DNA from: Chitinophagaceae bacterium
GTDB lineage: Bacteria; Bacteroidota; Bacteroidia; Chitinophagales; Chitinophagaceae
Reading direction: 5' to 3'
Length of the DNA: 64,000 bases
Assembly: GCA_016715365.1 (NCBI GenBank)
Contig: JADKAM010000005.1
Span: 310,001 to 374,000, forward strand
The notes beneath the pieces are model-generated. The model worked only from the letters and a program-made list of their open reading frames with translations. It did no database searches and was not told the origin of the DNA. The position numbers and the translations under genes are program-made. Each line of letters starts with the position of its first letter. Position 1 is the stretch's first letter. Positions 52,361 to 61,879 of the stretch are shown in pieces.

Positions 52361-52494
52361 TTTACCTGATCATGGGCTGCGTTAAGGCCTGCTAAAAAAA
52401 TCTAAGCAGCATATTTGATAATCCGGATTAATAATTATATTTTACTTCAGCTTATCTGTACCCTGAAAAGGATTATCATTAAACGTAGCTTGTT

Positions 52495-52824
52495 ATGTCT
52501 GAAATATTTATGATTGATGAAAATATTTGCCGGCAGGTGCTGTCATTAAAATTAACGCCTGATGCAGTTGTAGAAGAACTGCAAAAAAAAGGTATTCAAC
52601 CGGCCTATATTGGTGAATATCAGAATGCTATTAAACGTATACGGTATGCAAAGCGCAGGTCAACCGGTTTTGCCTGTATGGCAGCAGGCGCTTTCCTGGG
52701 TTTTTTAAGTTGTGTACTGACCATTACACATTCCATGCCCCATATGTTTGATTTTATTTTTTATGGATTAACTACAGCGGCTGTTTGCATTGTTGTACTG
52801 GGTCTTTATTATGTGTTTGAATAA
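52495..52824 (+). CDS. Small two-TM membrane protein of unknown function
   Basis: 109 residues. A cytoplasmic N-terminal segment (1-58, EELQKKGIQPAYIGEYQNAI) precedes two TM helices at about 61-80 (ACMAAGAFLGFLSCVLTI) and 86-105 (FIFYGLTTAAVCIVVLGLYY). No family known to me. It has its own strong terminator (52858-52888), so it is a separate transcript from the ECF cluster, 134 bp upstream. Confidence 0.7.
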   Translation: MSEIFMIDENICRQVLSLKLTPDAVVEELQKKGIQPAYIGEYQNAIKRIRYAKRRSTGFACMAAGAFLGFLSCVLTITHSMPHMFDFIFYGLTTAAVCIVVLGLYYVFE

Positions 52825-52857
52825 CGGGTAGCTGTTTTAAAATAATTCCACTTACGA

Positions 52858-52888
52858 AAAAGCTTCCTGCAATCTGCAGGAAGCTTTT
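52858..52888. terminator. Bidirectional rho-independent terminator
   Basis: AAAAGCTTCCTGCA (52858-52871) pairs perfectly with TGCAGGAAGCTTTT (52875-52888) over 14 bp with the loop ATC; then GCTTTTT. Flanked by A on the left and T on the right, it can end transcription from both the 52495 gene and the minus-strand M16 gene at 52901. Confidence 0.9.
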
Positions 52889-52900
52889 GCTTTTTAATAT

Positions 52901-54265
52901 TTATCCTTTTTTCTTTGTTGTTACTTTTGATTTTGGCAGATCGGGTTTTGGATTTCCGGTAAATAATGCCGGGTTTGCCTGAGCCGGGTTTCCCTGGTAA
53001 GCCCAAACCATATGGGCAATGTATTTATTAAAAACCGTGTTCAGTTCAGGTAATGTTACTTTCTTCATATCATCGCTGAGGGTTAAAGCTCTTTTCCAGT
53101 TGTTGTGCAGCACTTCATTGGCAGCTAATGAATTTGCCTGTGCATTATTGGTTTCCTGGCGGTAAAAGAAACCGGTAAGGTATTGGGTTTTCATATTGCG
53201 CAGTTCATCAGCTGTAAAACCTTCTTTCTTTGTTTTTTCAATCAATGCTTTTGCTACACCAATATATTTATTAGGATCTGTTGTAGACACACTGATATGC
53301 GCCGATGGCGAGGAACTGCCATCGAACCAACTGCCCGGTGCATAAGACAAACCATTCTTTGTTCTTACTTCTAAAAAATGGCGTTGCGAAAATATACGCA
53401 TGGCCAGGTTAAATGCGTTGAAGTCGGGAGTGCCCGGTGCAGGTGCACTTGCAATACCCTGTATATAGTTGGTTGCAAGCTCTTTTTTCTCAGCTTTAAA
53501 ACTGTTTTGTGCAGGTGCTATCGTTTCTTTTTTCAAAACAAAAGGTTTGCCTTCGGGTACCGCTGCAAGCATGGCTGCAATTTTTTGTTCCAGGTCAGTT
53601 TTATCAAGTTCGCCCACCACTACAATCAACATCCTGCTTTTGGTACTTACCGAACTGTAATAAGCTTTGGTTTCAGCAACCGTAAGTTTAGACAATGTTT
53701 CAACTGTTCCTTCGGGGCGCTTGGCTTTATTTTTACCTGCAAAAGCTATTTGTGTTGCCATGTTATTAATGGCATAATCAGGTTGCGATTCCTGCGACCT
53801 TAAACCGTTAATGGCATCCTGTTTAATGCGGTTAAATTCTTTTTCATCAAACAATGGCATCGTTACAGCATCGGCATATAGTGTCCAAACTGCATTAAAA
53901 TCAGATTTGATACAGTTCATACTGATGGTACTGTAATCTCTTCCTGCATTGGCATATACCTGGGCGCTCACATTATCTAACTTGTTTTTAAAACTGTTCT
54001 TATCATCTTTTTTTGTACCGCATTCTGTAAGTGCGTTCATGGCAAGGCTTTCGATGCCCTGCTTGTCGAATCCATAATTTTGTACCCCTCCCTTAACAAT
54101 AGTTTGTATTTCTACAATCTGGTTGTCGCTGGGCTGCACAATAACTTTTACGCCCTTTATATTCAATTCATAAGGCTCGCCCTTCTGGGCAATGGCTGTA
54201 GTGCTGCCTGTAATGATAAGCAACAGGAGCAACCGGTATTTTGTTGTTGAAAAAAACTTTTTCAT
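52901..54265 (-). CDS. M16 family peptidase, inactive (zinc-motif lost) subunit
   Basis: 454 residues. Signal peptide LLLLLIITGSTTAIAQ. The overall M16B fold is present, with the RTKNGLSYAPGSW segment (R/Y pair of the non-catalytic half), but the HxxEH site is replaced by QGIESLAMNA (69-78), so zinc cannot bind and it is catalytically dead. Bacterial M16B enzymes often work as a heterodimer of an active and an inactive subunit. The active partner is encoded 18 bp upstream (54284-55651). Periplasmic peptidase complex, substrate unknown. Confidence 0.86.
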   Translation of the reverse strand: MKKFFSTTKYRLLLLLIITGSTTAIAQKGEPYELNIKGVKVIVQPSDNQIVEIQTIVKGGVQNYGFDKQGIESLAMNALTECGTKKDDKNSFKNKLDNVSAQVYANAGRDYSTISMNCIKSDFNAVWTLYADAVTMPLFDEKEFNRIKQDAINGLRSQESQPDYAINNMATQIAFAGKNKAKRPEGTVETLSKLTVAETKAYYSSVSTKSRMLIVVVGELDKTDLEQKIAAMLAAVPEGKPFVLKKETIAPAQNSFKAEKKELATNYIQGIASAPAPGTPDFNAFNLAMRIFSQRHFLEVRTKNGLSYAPGSWFDGSSSPSAHISVSTTDPNKYIGVAKALIEKTKKEGFTADELRNMKTQYLTGFFYRQETNNAQANSLAANEVLHNNWKRALTLSDDMKKVTLPELNTVFNKYIAHMVWAYQGNPAQANPALFTGNPKPDLPKSKVTTKKKG

Positions 54266-54283
54266 ATCTCTAATGATTAAAAA

Positions 54284-55651
54284 TTAATTAGTAGGTTTAA
54301 AAAATGCAGCTATACCTGTTGACTTACTCATTTCGGCATTGATGATGGTGCCGGCAACATAGTTTTTGTTTACGATGTATTTGTCCAGGTATTTTTTTAT
54401 ATCGGCCCTCGTTACTTTGCCATAAGCTGTTATGTAATCAGTAAAGTATTCATAAGAAGCACTGCACCAGTAATAGGTAAGCTGGCTTGCCAGTGAAGAT
54501 GGTTTTTCAGTCTGTCGTATAAAACTGCGCTGCAGATTTAGTTTGGCAGTGTTTAGCTGATCGTCGGTATAATAATCATTGTCTGTCCACATTTTAATCT
54601 GCTTCATCACCTCCTCATAACATTCTTTCATTTTAAGCGGATTAGGCAACAGGTAAATATTTACAGGCCCTACATATTTTTCTGTTTGATAACTGACACC
54701 GGCATAAGTAGCCAGTCCTTTATCAACCAGTGCCTGCTGCCATTTAGAAGAGTTCAATCCCAGGATGGTATTAAAAACATCTGCGGCAATGGTAGAGGCA
54801 GAGTCGTGTCTTGTATCGGGCCCCTGCCAGAAGAAAAGCATATAAGGTGTATTGGCAATGGAGGATTCTTTTACAAAATATTGTGTTGACGTAAGTGGGG
54901 CAAATTCGGGTATGGGATACTTTTGGTGAGGGTCAAAACCGCTGTGCTCCCAGCTTCCAAAGATGCTTTCGGCTTTTGCAAAGGCTTCATCAGGTTTCAC
55001 ATCGCCGCAAATAACCAGTATCGAATTATTGGGATGATAATATTTGCCTTTGATCACCATCATCTTTTCTGGAGTGGCTGTATTGATCACATTGTGGTCG
55101 CCAATGGGGTTTTTACGGGTAACCAGGTCTCCCCATAATTTTTTCTGGCATTCGTACCATATCTGAAAACCGGGATCACTTTCTCCACGCTGAAATTCAC
55201 CATCAACCACCGGCCTTTCTTTCTGCATATCCTCGGTGCGGTAAATGGGAAAACGAATGGCCGAATTCATAAAATGTAAACCGGCACTAAGACTGTCTTT
55301 ATCAAAAGTGAAAAAATAATTTACACGCTCATCGCCTGTGGTGCCGTTCCAGATGGCACCCAGTTCCTGTGTGCGGTTTAAAAACTTCTCCTGGTCGGGA
55401 TAATCTCTGTTGGCTTTAAAAAACATGTGTTCAAACAAATGGCTCAGGCCGCTGTACTCTGCACCTTCGGTATAAGCTCCGTTGCGTACCGCAATTTCAA
55501 TGGTGGCAAGTGGTACTTTATGGTTTTCAATTACCACCACTTCCAGTCCGTTGGAAAGTTTTTTCCAGAAATAATTTTCAGGGAGTCGGGGTTGAGCCGC
55601 TGCAAATGCTGTTGTAAACAACAGCATAATGGCTAATGTTAGTTTGTTCAT
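54284..55651 (-). CDS. M16 family zinc peptidase, active subunit
   Basis: 455 residues. Signal peptide LAIMLLFTTAFAAAQ. HxxEH motif at SHLFEHMFF with His71, Glu74 and His75; the third zinc ligand is Glu152 in VVDGEFQRGE, 77 residues further on, as expected for M16. Its gene directly precedes that of an inactive M16 homologue on the same strand (gap 18 bp), so both are co-transcribed and probably form an active/inactive heterodimer. Periplasmic. Substrates of such pairs are mostly short peptides; none is shown here. Confidence 0.92.
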   Translation of the reverse strand: MNKLTLAIMLLFTTAFAAAQPRLPENYFWKKLSNGLEVVVIENHKVPLATIEIAVRNGAYTEGAEYSGLSHLFEHMFFKANRDYPDQEKFLNRTQELGAIWNGTTGDERVNYFFTFDKDSLSAGLHFMNSAIRFPIYRTEDMQKERPVVDGEFQRGESDPGFQIWYECQKKLWGDLVTRKNPIGDHNVINTATPEKMMVIKGKYYHPNNSILVICGDVKPDEAFAKAESIFGSWEHSGFDPHQKYPIPEFAPLTSTQYFVKESSIANTPYMLFFWQGPDTRHDSASTIAADVFNTILGLNSSKWQQALVDKGLATYAGVSYQTEKYVGPVNIYLLPNPLKMKECYEEVMKQIKMWTDNDYYTDDQLNTAKLNLQRSFIRQTEKPSSLASQLTYYWCSASYEYFTDYITAYGKVTRADIKKYLDKYIVNKNYVAGTIINAEMSKSTGIAAFFKPTN

Positions 55652-55804
55652 GGTTTAATTTTTATTGAATTATAAACTTATATAAATTAAGGGGATCCAC
55701 CAATAAAACATGAGTTAATTTTATGTTTACAAATGTACAAACGGAGAAGATCAGGACTGGTAGTTACTCAGCCCTGGAATCAAAATAATGCTGATCCAAT
55801 ACAC

Positions 55805-56290
55805 TTAGTTATCGCCCTTTACCTTTTTTATATAATCTTCATGCTCTTTCAAATGCTCTTCGGGCGGCACTTTTACAGAGAGTGGTCCGTTGCCGATGAT
55901 TAAAAAATAAATGAGCAGCAACAGAATGATGATTGAGAGAAACAACTCTGAATAGGGGCTGAAAGCATCTTTGGTTGCATTGATATTAACAAAAATGATT
56001 GCTCCCAGCAAAACCGGTATTTGTATTAAACAGGCTGCACGGGTAAATAAGCCAAGCGCCAAAAAGAAGCCACCGAGGATATGAGCAAAGGCAATTCCGT
56101 GAGCTAAAAGCACTACCATAAATTCGCTGAAGGGAGATGTGTTTTTCATCAGGCTGATAAGGTTACTGCTGTTGCGGAGAAAATCAACACCTTTATAACA
56201 AAGAAAGATACCTAATGCTATACGAATAATATCCAGCCATTTTGGGTGATGCCTGTCACCCCAATACTCAAATTTTTCGAGGAGGTTCAT
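55805..56290 (-). CDS. DoxX family membrane protein
   Basis: 161 residues from ATG 56290 (the frame opens at 56341). Four TM segments: WLDIIRIALGIFLCYKGVDF, MVVLLAHGIAFAHILGGFFL, CLIQIPVLLGAIIFVN and LFLSIIILLLLIYFLIIG. The GIFLCYKGVDFL and HILGGFFLALGLFTR motifs are standard DoxX blocks. DoxX proteins are inner-membrane proteins, linked to quinone or oxidative-stress function in some bacteria. Not in an operon with the neighbours as far as spacing shows. Confidence 0.82.
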   Translation of the reverse strand: MNLLEKFEYWGDRHHPKWLDIIRIALGIFLCYKGVDFLRNSSNLISLMKNTSPFSEFMVVLLAHGIAFAHILGGFFLALGLFTRAACLIQIPVLLGAIIFVNINATKDAFSPYSELFLSIIILLLLIYFLIIGNGPLSVKVPPEEHLKEHEDYIKKVKGDN

Positions 56291-56408
56291 AACGTATAAT
56301 TTAAAGCGTGAAAAAAAGAACTTGTTATAAATGTAATTCAATTAAGAGGGAAATGCAAGTGCTATTTGTGCACGCCAAAAAGCCCGGGAATTAAGACTGT
56401 GGGAGGGT

Positions 56409-57515
56409 TTAAGAAATGATTTGAACATCAGTATCATTCAATAAAGCTGGCATTACTGCCATTTTCGCTTTATAGCCAGTAGCAATCCTGCCCAATTGGT
56501 TGTCTATTTGCATGACCTGCGCAGGGTACAGACTACACATGCGAAGGGCTTCGCCGGTTTCTATGCCAACATGATTTACGAGGTTTTGCAGAGCTTTGTA
56601 CATGGTTAATGCTGATCCGCTCAGGATATTATCCGCTGTGTATTTATCTCCTTCTGGTTGATGCTGATAATAACCTTCGGTTGTTGTGGTAACTGCATCG
56701 GTAATAGCAAAAAGCCTTTGCTGCATGATCTTCTTTGCAATTCGTATCGCTGCATAATCAACATGGTAACCATCGGCAATAATGCCTGCTTTTATTTGCC
56801 GGTGATCAAATGCAGCGCCTACCAGGCCCGGGCTGCGGTGTTGCAAAGGGCTCATGGCATTGTATAAATGCGTTACCGCAGCAATGTTGTTATCAAAACT
56901 TTGCATGGCTTTTTCATAAGTTGCATTACTATGGCCTGCAAAAATTTTAATGCCTGATGCATGAATGAGGTTAATCACTTCTTTACTGCAAACTTCTGGA
57001 GCAAGGGTGATGATCTTGATAACATCTTTACCATAATCAATCAATGCTTCAACTTCCTGCAGGGAAGGGCTGTGTATCAACGATTCTATGTGCGCACCTC
57101 TTTTTACTTTATTGATCCAGGGGCCTTCAGCATGCAAGCCTAAAATACCTTCGCCGCCCTGTTGCCAATACAGCCTGATGGCATCAATACATTGAAAGAA
57201 TACTTCAGGTTGGTTGGTAGCAACAGTGGGCATACAAAAAGCAGCGCCACCGTTGCTGCTGTATTTGTTTAATGATTGTAAGGAATCTGTATCAGGATAA
57301 ACAGAAAATAATTTTTCATAAGCACCATATATCTGCAGGTCTATAAATGCAGGCGCCAGTATATGATCGTTAAAATTTACAGCTTCCATCTGGGTATCTA
57401 ATGCAGAAACAGGAAGTACGTCTGTTATCATACCATCTACAACAATGGCCGCATGTTCATGCAGCCATTGTTCGCCAGTGAAAATATGTTTAGCTATATA
57501 TGCTTTTGCTGCCAT
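56409..57515 (-). CDS. nagA: N-acetylglucosamine-6-phosphate deacetylase
   Basis: 368 residues, cytoplasmic. APAFIDLQIYGAYEKLFSV (about 54-72) is the N-terminal barrel entry; GLHAEGPWI gives the metal-binding Glu; IFAGHSNATYEKAMQSFDN (metal His in GHS) and AAVTHLYNAMSPLQHRSPGL (THLYNAM, second His) follow; then IIADGYHV and FAITDAV with the catalytic Asp. The order and spacing match NagA, which removes acetate from GlcNAc-6-P to yield glucosamine-6-P for glycolysis or cell-wall synthesis. nagB and sugar uptake genes are not in the window. Confidence 0.93.
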   Translation of the reverse strand: MAAKAYIAKHIFTGEQWLHEHAAIVVDGMITDVLPVSALDTQMEAVNFNDHILAPAFIDLQIYGAYEKLFSVYPDTDSLQSLNKYSSNGGAAFCMPTVATNQPEVFFQCIDAIRLYWQQGGEGILGLHAEGPWINKVKRGAHIESLIHSPSLQEVEALIDYGKDVIKIITLAPEVCSKEVINLIHASGIKIFAGHSNATYEKAMQSFDNNIAAVTHLYNAMSPLQHRSPGLVGAAFDHRQIKAGIIADGYHVDYAAIRIAKKIMQQRLFAITDAVTTTTEGYYQHQPEGDKYTADNILSGSALTMYKALQNLVNHVGIETGEALRMCSLYPAQVMQIDNQLGRIATGYKAKMAVMPALLNDTDVQIIS

Positions 57516-57553
57516 AAATTGTATACAGCAAAAGTAGCAAAATGCCGTTAAGC

Positions 57554-58114
57554 TTATTTTATTTTTAAAATGATACCACCCTGTATTTGGGTTATATCTC
57601 TACCAGCTTCTATATTAAACCCAAATGATGGAGTTACAAAATACGAGGCACCTACAAAGCCACCAAATACAGGTATTACTTCGTTTTGTTTAATCCTGTC
57701 CTCATTCAGGTTGTACGAATATTGATTAAAACCAGCACCTGCCGAAAGCCCGGCGTAGGTATCAAGCCCTTTCACATTCCAGCCATGGTGCCAGGCCGAT
57801 CGGCCGGCAACTATAAACGTATGGGCTTTGTAATTGTTAAACGTACTACCACCATTAGAGAAGGTTCCGCCAGCCTGTGCACCCAGGGTAATTACACCCG
57901 GACCTGCCTGCCACAAACCTACTTCAATAGCGGCTTTTGTGCCAAGGGCGCTATTGTAATAATTACTGTTGTATTCATTGCCAATACCAACACCGGCCAT
58001 AAAAGTTACACTGCCTTTTTTAACCGGTGAAACCGGGCCTTGGGCATTACTGATAGTGGCCATGCATAGGGCAATGCCAAATAATAGAGGGGAGATTACA
58101 TGTTGTTTTTTCAT
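57554..58114 (-). CDS. Small outer-membrane beta-barrel protein
   Basis: 186 residues. Signal peptide PLLFGIALCMATISNAQ. Amphipathic strands: KKGSVTFMAGVGIGNEYNSN, KAAIEVGLWQAGPGVITLGA, HTFIVAGRSAWHHGWNVKGL and a final FGFNIEAGRDITQIQGGIIL-KIK. Looks like a ten-strand-or-less barrel of the Bacteroidota OMP_b-brl type. Function unknown. Located in the outer membrane; gene alone between nagA and the divergent arginase-family gene. Confidence 0.75.
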   Translation of the reverse strand: MKKQHVISPLLFGIALCMATISNAQGPVSPVKKGSVTFMAGVGIGNEYNSNYYNSALGTKAAIEVGLWQAGPGVITLGAQAGGTFSNGGSTFNNYKAHTFIVAGRSAWHHGWNVKGLDTYAGLSAGAGFNQYSYNLNEDRIKQNEVIPVFGGFVGASYFVTPSFGFNIEAGRDITQIQGGIILKIK

Positions 58115-58279
58115 GTCAACACCATAACCAAATACTATACCAACAGTTTTTAAAAGGATATGACAGGTTGTTAATTATTTATTAAGGACAACAGTTCTTT
58201 AACAGGCACCACCGCAGGGGTAAATATTTATTTTAAGATGTATTTCTTTTAACAAAAGGAATTTCCCTAACTTCCAATA

Positions 58280-59332
58280 ATGAAACATTTTAAGTTTTAT
58301 TCCAAGGAAGACATCTTGTCCATGACGAGGGTAAGGCGCTTTGAAACCAAGATGGGAGAGCGTGTAAAGTTTTTGAAACCAGATGGCGAATGGCCGGAGG
58401 TATTAAAAGAATCGGGGGCAAAATATGTTATACTGGGTATACCGGAAGATTTTGGTGTGAAAGCAAATTATGGGGTGGGTGGAACTGAAACAGCCTGGTT
58501 GTCTTTTCTTACTTCATTTTTAAATGTACAGAGCAACGATTTTTTAACAGGAGAAAATACTTTGATACTTGGCCACTTTGATTTTGGCGATATCAAATTC
58601 CTGATCGAAAATAATGCCTATAATCCCGAAGAAAAAATAAATGCGTACCGACATGCACTGAACATTGTTGATGAAGAAGTGGAGAACCTGCTTAAAGTAA
58701 TTGCATCGGCAAAAAAAATACCCATCATTATTGGTGGCGGGCATAATAATGCTTACCCCATCATTAAAGGCGTTGCAAAAGGTTTGCACAAGGCAGATAT
58801 GATCCCATTATCGCAGATCAATTGTATAAACCTGGATGCCCATGCCGATTACAGTGTGGCGGAAGGAAGGCACAGCGGCAATGGCTTCCGCTATGCAGAG
58901 GAAGATGGTTACCTGGGAAAATATTGTATGGTTGCACTGCACGAAAATTATATTTCGCAGAATGTTTTAATGGATATTCATAACAATCCGTTTATTGATT
59001 ATATCAGTTACGAAGAGATATTTATTCATGAACGAAAGAACTTTATACAGGCTGTAGCCCATGCTACCGGCTTTACCGAAGACAGTTATACCGGAATTGA
59101 AATTGACCTGGATTGTGTTGAAAATGTGCTGAGCAGTGCCATCACCCCAAGCGGTATTACGCCACTGCTGGCCCGTAAATTTGTAACTTTCACTGCACAG
59201 GATTCGAAACCGGCTTACCTGCATATCAGCGAAGGTGCCACCCAACTGGCTGATGGAAGAAAAGATGATACAACCGGTAAACTGATCAGTTACCTGGTAA
59301 GCGATTTTATTAAGGAGTTAACGCAGGATTAA
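58280..59332 (+). CDS. Arginase/agmatinase/formimidoylglutamase family hydrolase
   Basis: 350 residues, cytoplasmic. Binuclear manganese ligands are all present: His155 in GGGHNNAYP, Asp186-His188-Asp190 in NLDAHADY, and Asp276 and Asp278 in EIDLDC. The family hydrolyses guanidino or formimino groups. EDFGVKANYGVGGTETAW (about 56-73) is not the agmatinase loop and is closer to the Bacteroidota formimidoylglutamase-like group, but no hut genes are nearby, so the substrate is not certain. Ten bases separate its stop from the next gene, a probable two-gene operon. Confidence 0.86.
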   Translation: MKHFKFYSKEDILSMTRVRRFETKMGERVKFLKPDGEWPEVLKESGAKYVILGIPEDFGVKANYGVGGTETAWLSFLTSFLNVQSNDFLTGENTLILGHFDFGDIKFLIENNAYNPEEKINAYRHALNIVDEEVENLLKVIASAKKIPIIIGGGHNNAYPIIKGVAKGLHKADMIPLSQINCINLDAHADYSVAEGRHSGNGFRYAEEDGYLGKYCMVALHENYISQNVLMDIHNNPFIDYISYEEIFIHERKNFIQAVAHATGFTEDSYTGIEIDLDCVENVLSSAITPSGITPLLARKFVTFTAQDSKPAYLHISEGATQLADGRKDDTTGKLISYLVSDFIKELTQD

Positions 59333-59342
59333 TTTTTATAGG

Positions 59343-59984
59343 ATGATTCAGCATTCAACCAGGCTATCTTCTTTTTATTTAACAGTAACTGCTGTTTTGG
59401 GTTGGTTTGCCCTGGCGTCACAACTATACCTGATCATTCAAAACAGGGTTGTTTCGGTTGCAGAAACGATTGTCCGGTATTTTAGCTTTTTTACCATTCT
59501 CACTAATTTGATTGTAGCTGTTTGCGTTACAGTTTTACTACTAAAGCCCAATTCAAAGTGGGGGAGATGGTTTTCAAAATCAACAACTTTAACGGCAATA
59601 ACAGTATACATAACTATCGTTGGGGTAGTTTATAATGTGATTCTCCGTTTTTTATGGAAGCCTCAGGGACTGCAATATGTAACTGATGAATTGTTACATA
59701 CCATAATACCGCTGTTATTTATTTTGTACTGGTTTTTATTTGTTCCTAAAAAGGGATTGCAATACAAACAGTTCTTGCCCTGGTTGATCTATCCTTTGCT
59801 ATATGTGATCTACACAGCTATACATGGAGCAATAAGCGGCTATTATCCTTATCCATTCATTAATGTTACAGAGTTGGGTTATGGAAAAGTGTTGATCAAT
59901 ACCGGAGGTTTGTTGCTTGCCTTCTCTATGCTTTCTTTATTCTTAATTGCTGTTGCAAAATATATGAATAGGGGAAAGGCATAA
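59343..59984 (+). CDS. Pr6Pr family membrane protein
   Basis: 213 residues with about six TM helices. RYFSFFTILTNLIVAVCVTV (about 45-64), VYNVILRFLWKPQGLQYVTD with ELLHTIIPLLFILYWFLFVP, and LLYVIYTAIHGAISGYYPYP carry the invariant residues of the Pr6Pr family (F420H2-like naming in databases is unrelated). Function unknown. It is 10 bp downstream of the arginase-family gene and converges on the acyltransferase gene with one base between their stops (59984/59986). Confidence 0.78.
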   Translation: MIQHSTRLSSFYLTVTAVLGWFALASQLYLIIQNRVVSVAETIVRYFSFFTILTNLIVAVCVTVLLLKPNSKWGRWFSKSTTLTAITVYITIVGVVYNVILRFLWKPQGLQYVTDELLHTIIPLLFILYWFLFVPKKGLQYKQFLPWLIYPLLYVIYTAIHGAISGYYPYPFINVTELGYGKVLINTGGLLLAFSMLSLFLIAVAKYMNRGKA

Positions 59985-59985
59985 T

Positions 59986-61128
59986 CTATTTAGATATTTG
60001 AGTTTTACCGGCGAGTAGTTTCTCTCTTAGTCTTAAAAAAGGTTTTTCTATTGTGTATCTTAATATCAATGCGCCGAGTATTGTAAAAACAATTGAAAGC
60101 AGCAACATCCAATAGCTTTCCTCATCAAGCCCCATCTTACCAAAATAAACAAAACACAAATGCCTTACTGCTTTATGAATTAAGTAAACGGAGTAGGAGA
60201 GTATTGCAATTGATGATGTTATCCGGGATTTGAATTTATATAAAACACAACCAGGGCTTATGGCTGCTAAAACCATACAGCCAAAACCAATGGCAATTAA
60301 GGGAAATCCAAAAACATTGGCATTAAATCCGTTCCTGGGAAAACAAAGAAAATAGGCACCGGTTAATATCATGATGCCGGTTATAAGTAAAAGGTTGGCA
60401 TACTTAGTTATTTTTTCTGTTAATGCAGGATAAAAGACAACTAAGCCAGCAATACTGATACCCACCAAAAGCCCATCCAGCCTTGTATGCGTTGGATAAT
60501 ACATCCAGGTAACCCAAAAGTTACCATCACCACCTTCTTTGCCAATTAAAGGAGCCATGTAGGTATTCCATATATACAAGCGTATTAAACAGGTAAAGAG
60601 AAAAAGGCCTGCAATAAGGTAAACTCCTTTATTAGTAACCTTAAAATAAACCAGCGCTGCAATAACTAAAGGGAATGCCAGGTAAAATTGTTCCTCTATG
60701 CAAAGCGACCAGGCGTGAGAGAATGTTCCATTAATTGAGGGATTTAAGCCAATGTTTTGCGTAAAAGTTAAGAACCGCCATAAAGCAGGCAGACTTTCCC
60801 GTTCTCTAAAGACCGGTACTAAAAAATAAACGGCAACTACAACCAGGTAAACAGGAATGATCCTGAAAAAACGTTTGATAAAAAACTGTTTTATAGAAAT
60901 TGAATTGGTTGCTTTTAACGCTGTGAAGAGTTGACGGGCAATTAAAAAGCCACTCAATACAAAAAACAGATCAACACCAATCCAGCCAAAATCTATAATT
61001 TTCCATACCCATCCCGGTAAGTCAGCTACGCCCGGGTAATGAAAAATAAAAACCAAAGCAATTGCCAATGCCCTTAAATGATCGAGCCCATGTAGTTTTT
61101 CGGGAACAGCATTTTGCAGTTTAGTCAA
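59986..61128 (-). CDS. Acyltransferase 3 family membrane protein
   Basis: 380 residues, about ten TM helices. The opening LHGLDHLRALAIALVFIFHY (catalytic His) with WIGVDLFFVLSGFLIARQLF, and GTFSHAWSLCIEEQFYLAFP are signature segments of Acyl_transf_3 (OafA/NolL-like) proteins. These acetylate sugars or lipids of the envelope using acetyl-CoA across the inner membrane. The final IEKPFLRLREKLLAG is typical. Target glycan unknown. Transcribed toward the Pr6Pr gene. Confidence 0.9.
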   Translation of the reverse strand: MTKLQNAVPEKLHGLDHLRALAIALVFIFHYPGVADLPGWVWKIIDFGWIGVDLFFVLSGFLIARQLFTALKATNSISIKQFFIKRFFRIIPVYLVVVAVYFLVPVFRERESLPALWRFLTFTQNIGLNPSINGTFSHAWSLCIEEQFYLAFPLVIAALVYFKVTNKGVYLIAGLFLFTCLIRLYIWNTYMAPLIGKEGGDGNFWVTWMYYPTHTRLDGLLVGISIAGLVVFYPALTEKITKYANLLLITGIMILTGAYFLCFPRNGFNANVFGFPLIAIGFGCMVLAAISPGCVLYKFKSRITSSIAILSYSVYLIHKAVRHLCFVYFGKMGLDEESYWMLLLSIVFTILGALILRYTIEKPFLRLREKLLAGKTQISK

Positions 61129-61158
61129 GGGTAGAAATTAATTCAGGCTCAGTAAAAT

Positions 61159-61860
61159 TTATTTAAATTGTTCCGCAATTTCTTTTTCTGTAGCAATACC
61201 CTCTTTACGCCAAACCTGTTTACCATCTTTAAAAACAATAAACACCGGCAGTGCGGTAACTTTATATGCCTGCAAAATATCCTGGTCACGGCCGCCATCT
61301 ACTTGTAATAAAGTGAATTTGTCTTTGTTGTTTTCGGTTAAACTTTTTAAAACCGGTTCCATCTGTTTACAGGGCGGGCACCAGCTTGCACCAAAGTCTA
61401 CCAATACAATTTTAGAACCTTTGATGGTGGCATTCAGTTCATCAATCGTCATTTGTTTTTCGGTGCTGGCACCTTCCAGTGGTTTGTTGGCAGCACGCCA
61501 GGCATTGGTGCCTCCTTTTAATTCGTACACATTTTTATAACCGGCTTTACGCATCTTGTCGGCAGCTGCGGCACTTCGGCCACCGGCCAGGCAATACACA
61601 TAAACCGGTTTGTCTTTATCAATAAAAGCCAGGCGACGTTCAAATTCTGTTTTATTATTCCAATCGGCCTGCAGGGCATTTTTTATATGGCCACTGAAAA
61701 ATTCACCGGGCGTTCTTACATCCAGTATCTGAATATTTTCTTTGGTCGTGATCTCTTTTTCAAATGCATCGGCAGTTAAAGCATTTTTAGTTTGTGCCTT
61801 GCAGGAGATGATAATGGCTGAAAATAAAATGGTCGTCAGCAGCGTGCTTAAAAATTTCAT
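61159..61860 (-). CDS. Rhodanese-thioredoxin fusion lipoprotein
   Basis: 233 residues. Lipoprotein signal with IIISC (Cys20). Rhodanese domain (about 26-125) with ILDVRTPGEFFSGHIKNALQ and active Cys90 in YCLAGGRS. Then a thioredoxin domain (about 135-233) with ASWCPPCKQMEP (CPPC at 161-164) and VTALPVFIVFKDGKQVW. The pairing of sulfur-carrier and dithiol-disulfide domains in one exported protein suggests a link between persulfide handling and disulfide reduction in the periplasm. Between its ATG and the DUF1028 stop are 19 bp, so both are in one operon. Confidence 0.9.
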   Translation of the reverse strand: MKFLSTLLTTILFSAIIISCKAQTKNALTADAFEKEITTKENIQILDVRTPGEFFSGHIKNALQADWNNKTEFERRLAFIDKDKPVYVYCLAGGRSAAAADKMRKAGYKNVYELKGGTNAWRAANKPLEGASTEKQMTIDELNATIKGSKIVLVDFGASWCPPCKQMEPVLKSLTENNKDKFTLLQVDGGRDQDILQAYKVTALPVFIVFKDGKQVWRKEGIATEKEIAEQFK

Positions 61861-61879
61861 TTTAATGTTTTTTGCAAAC

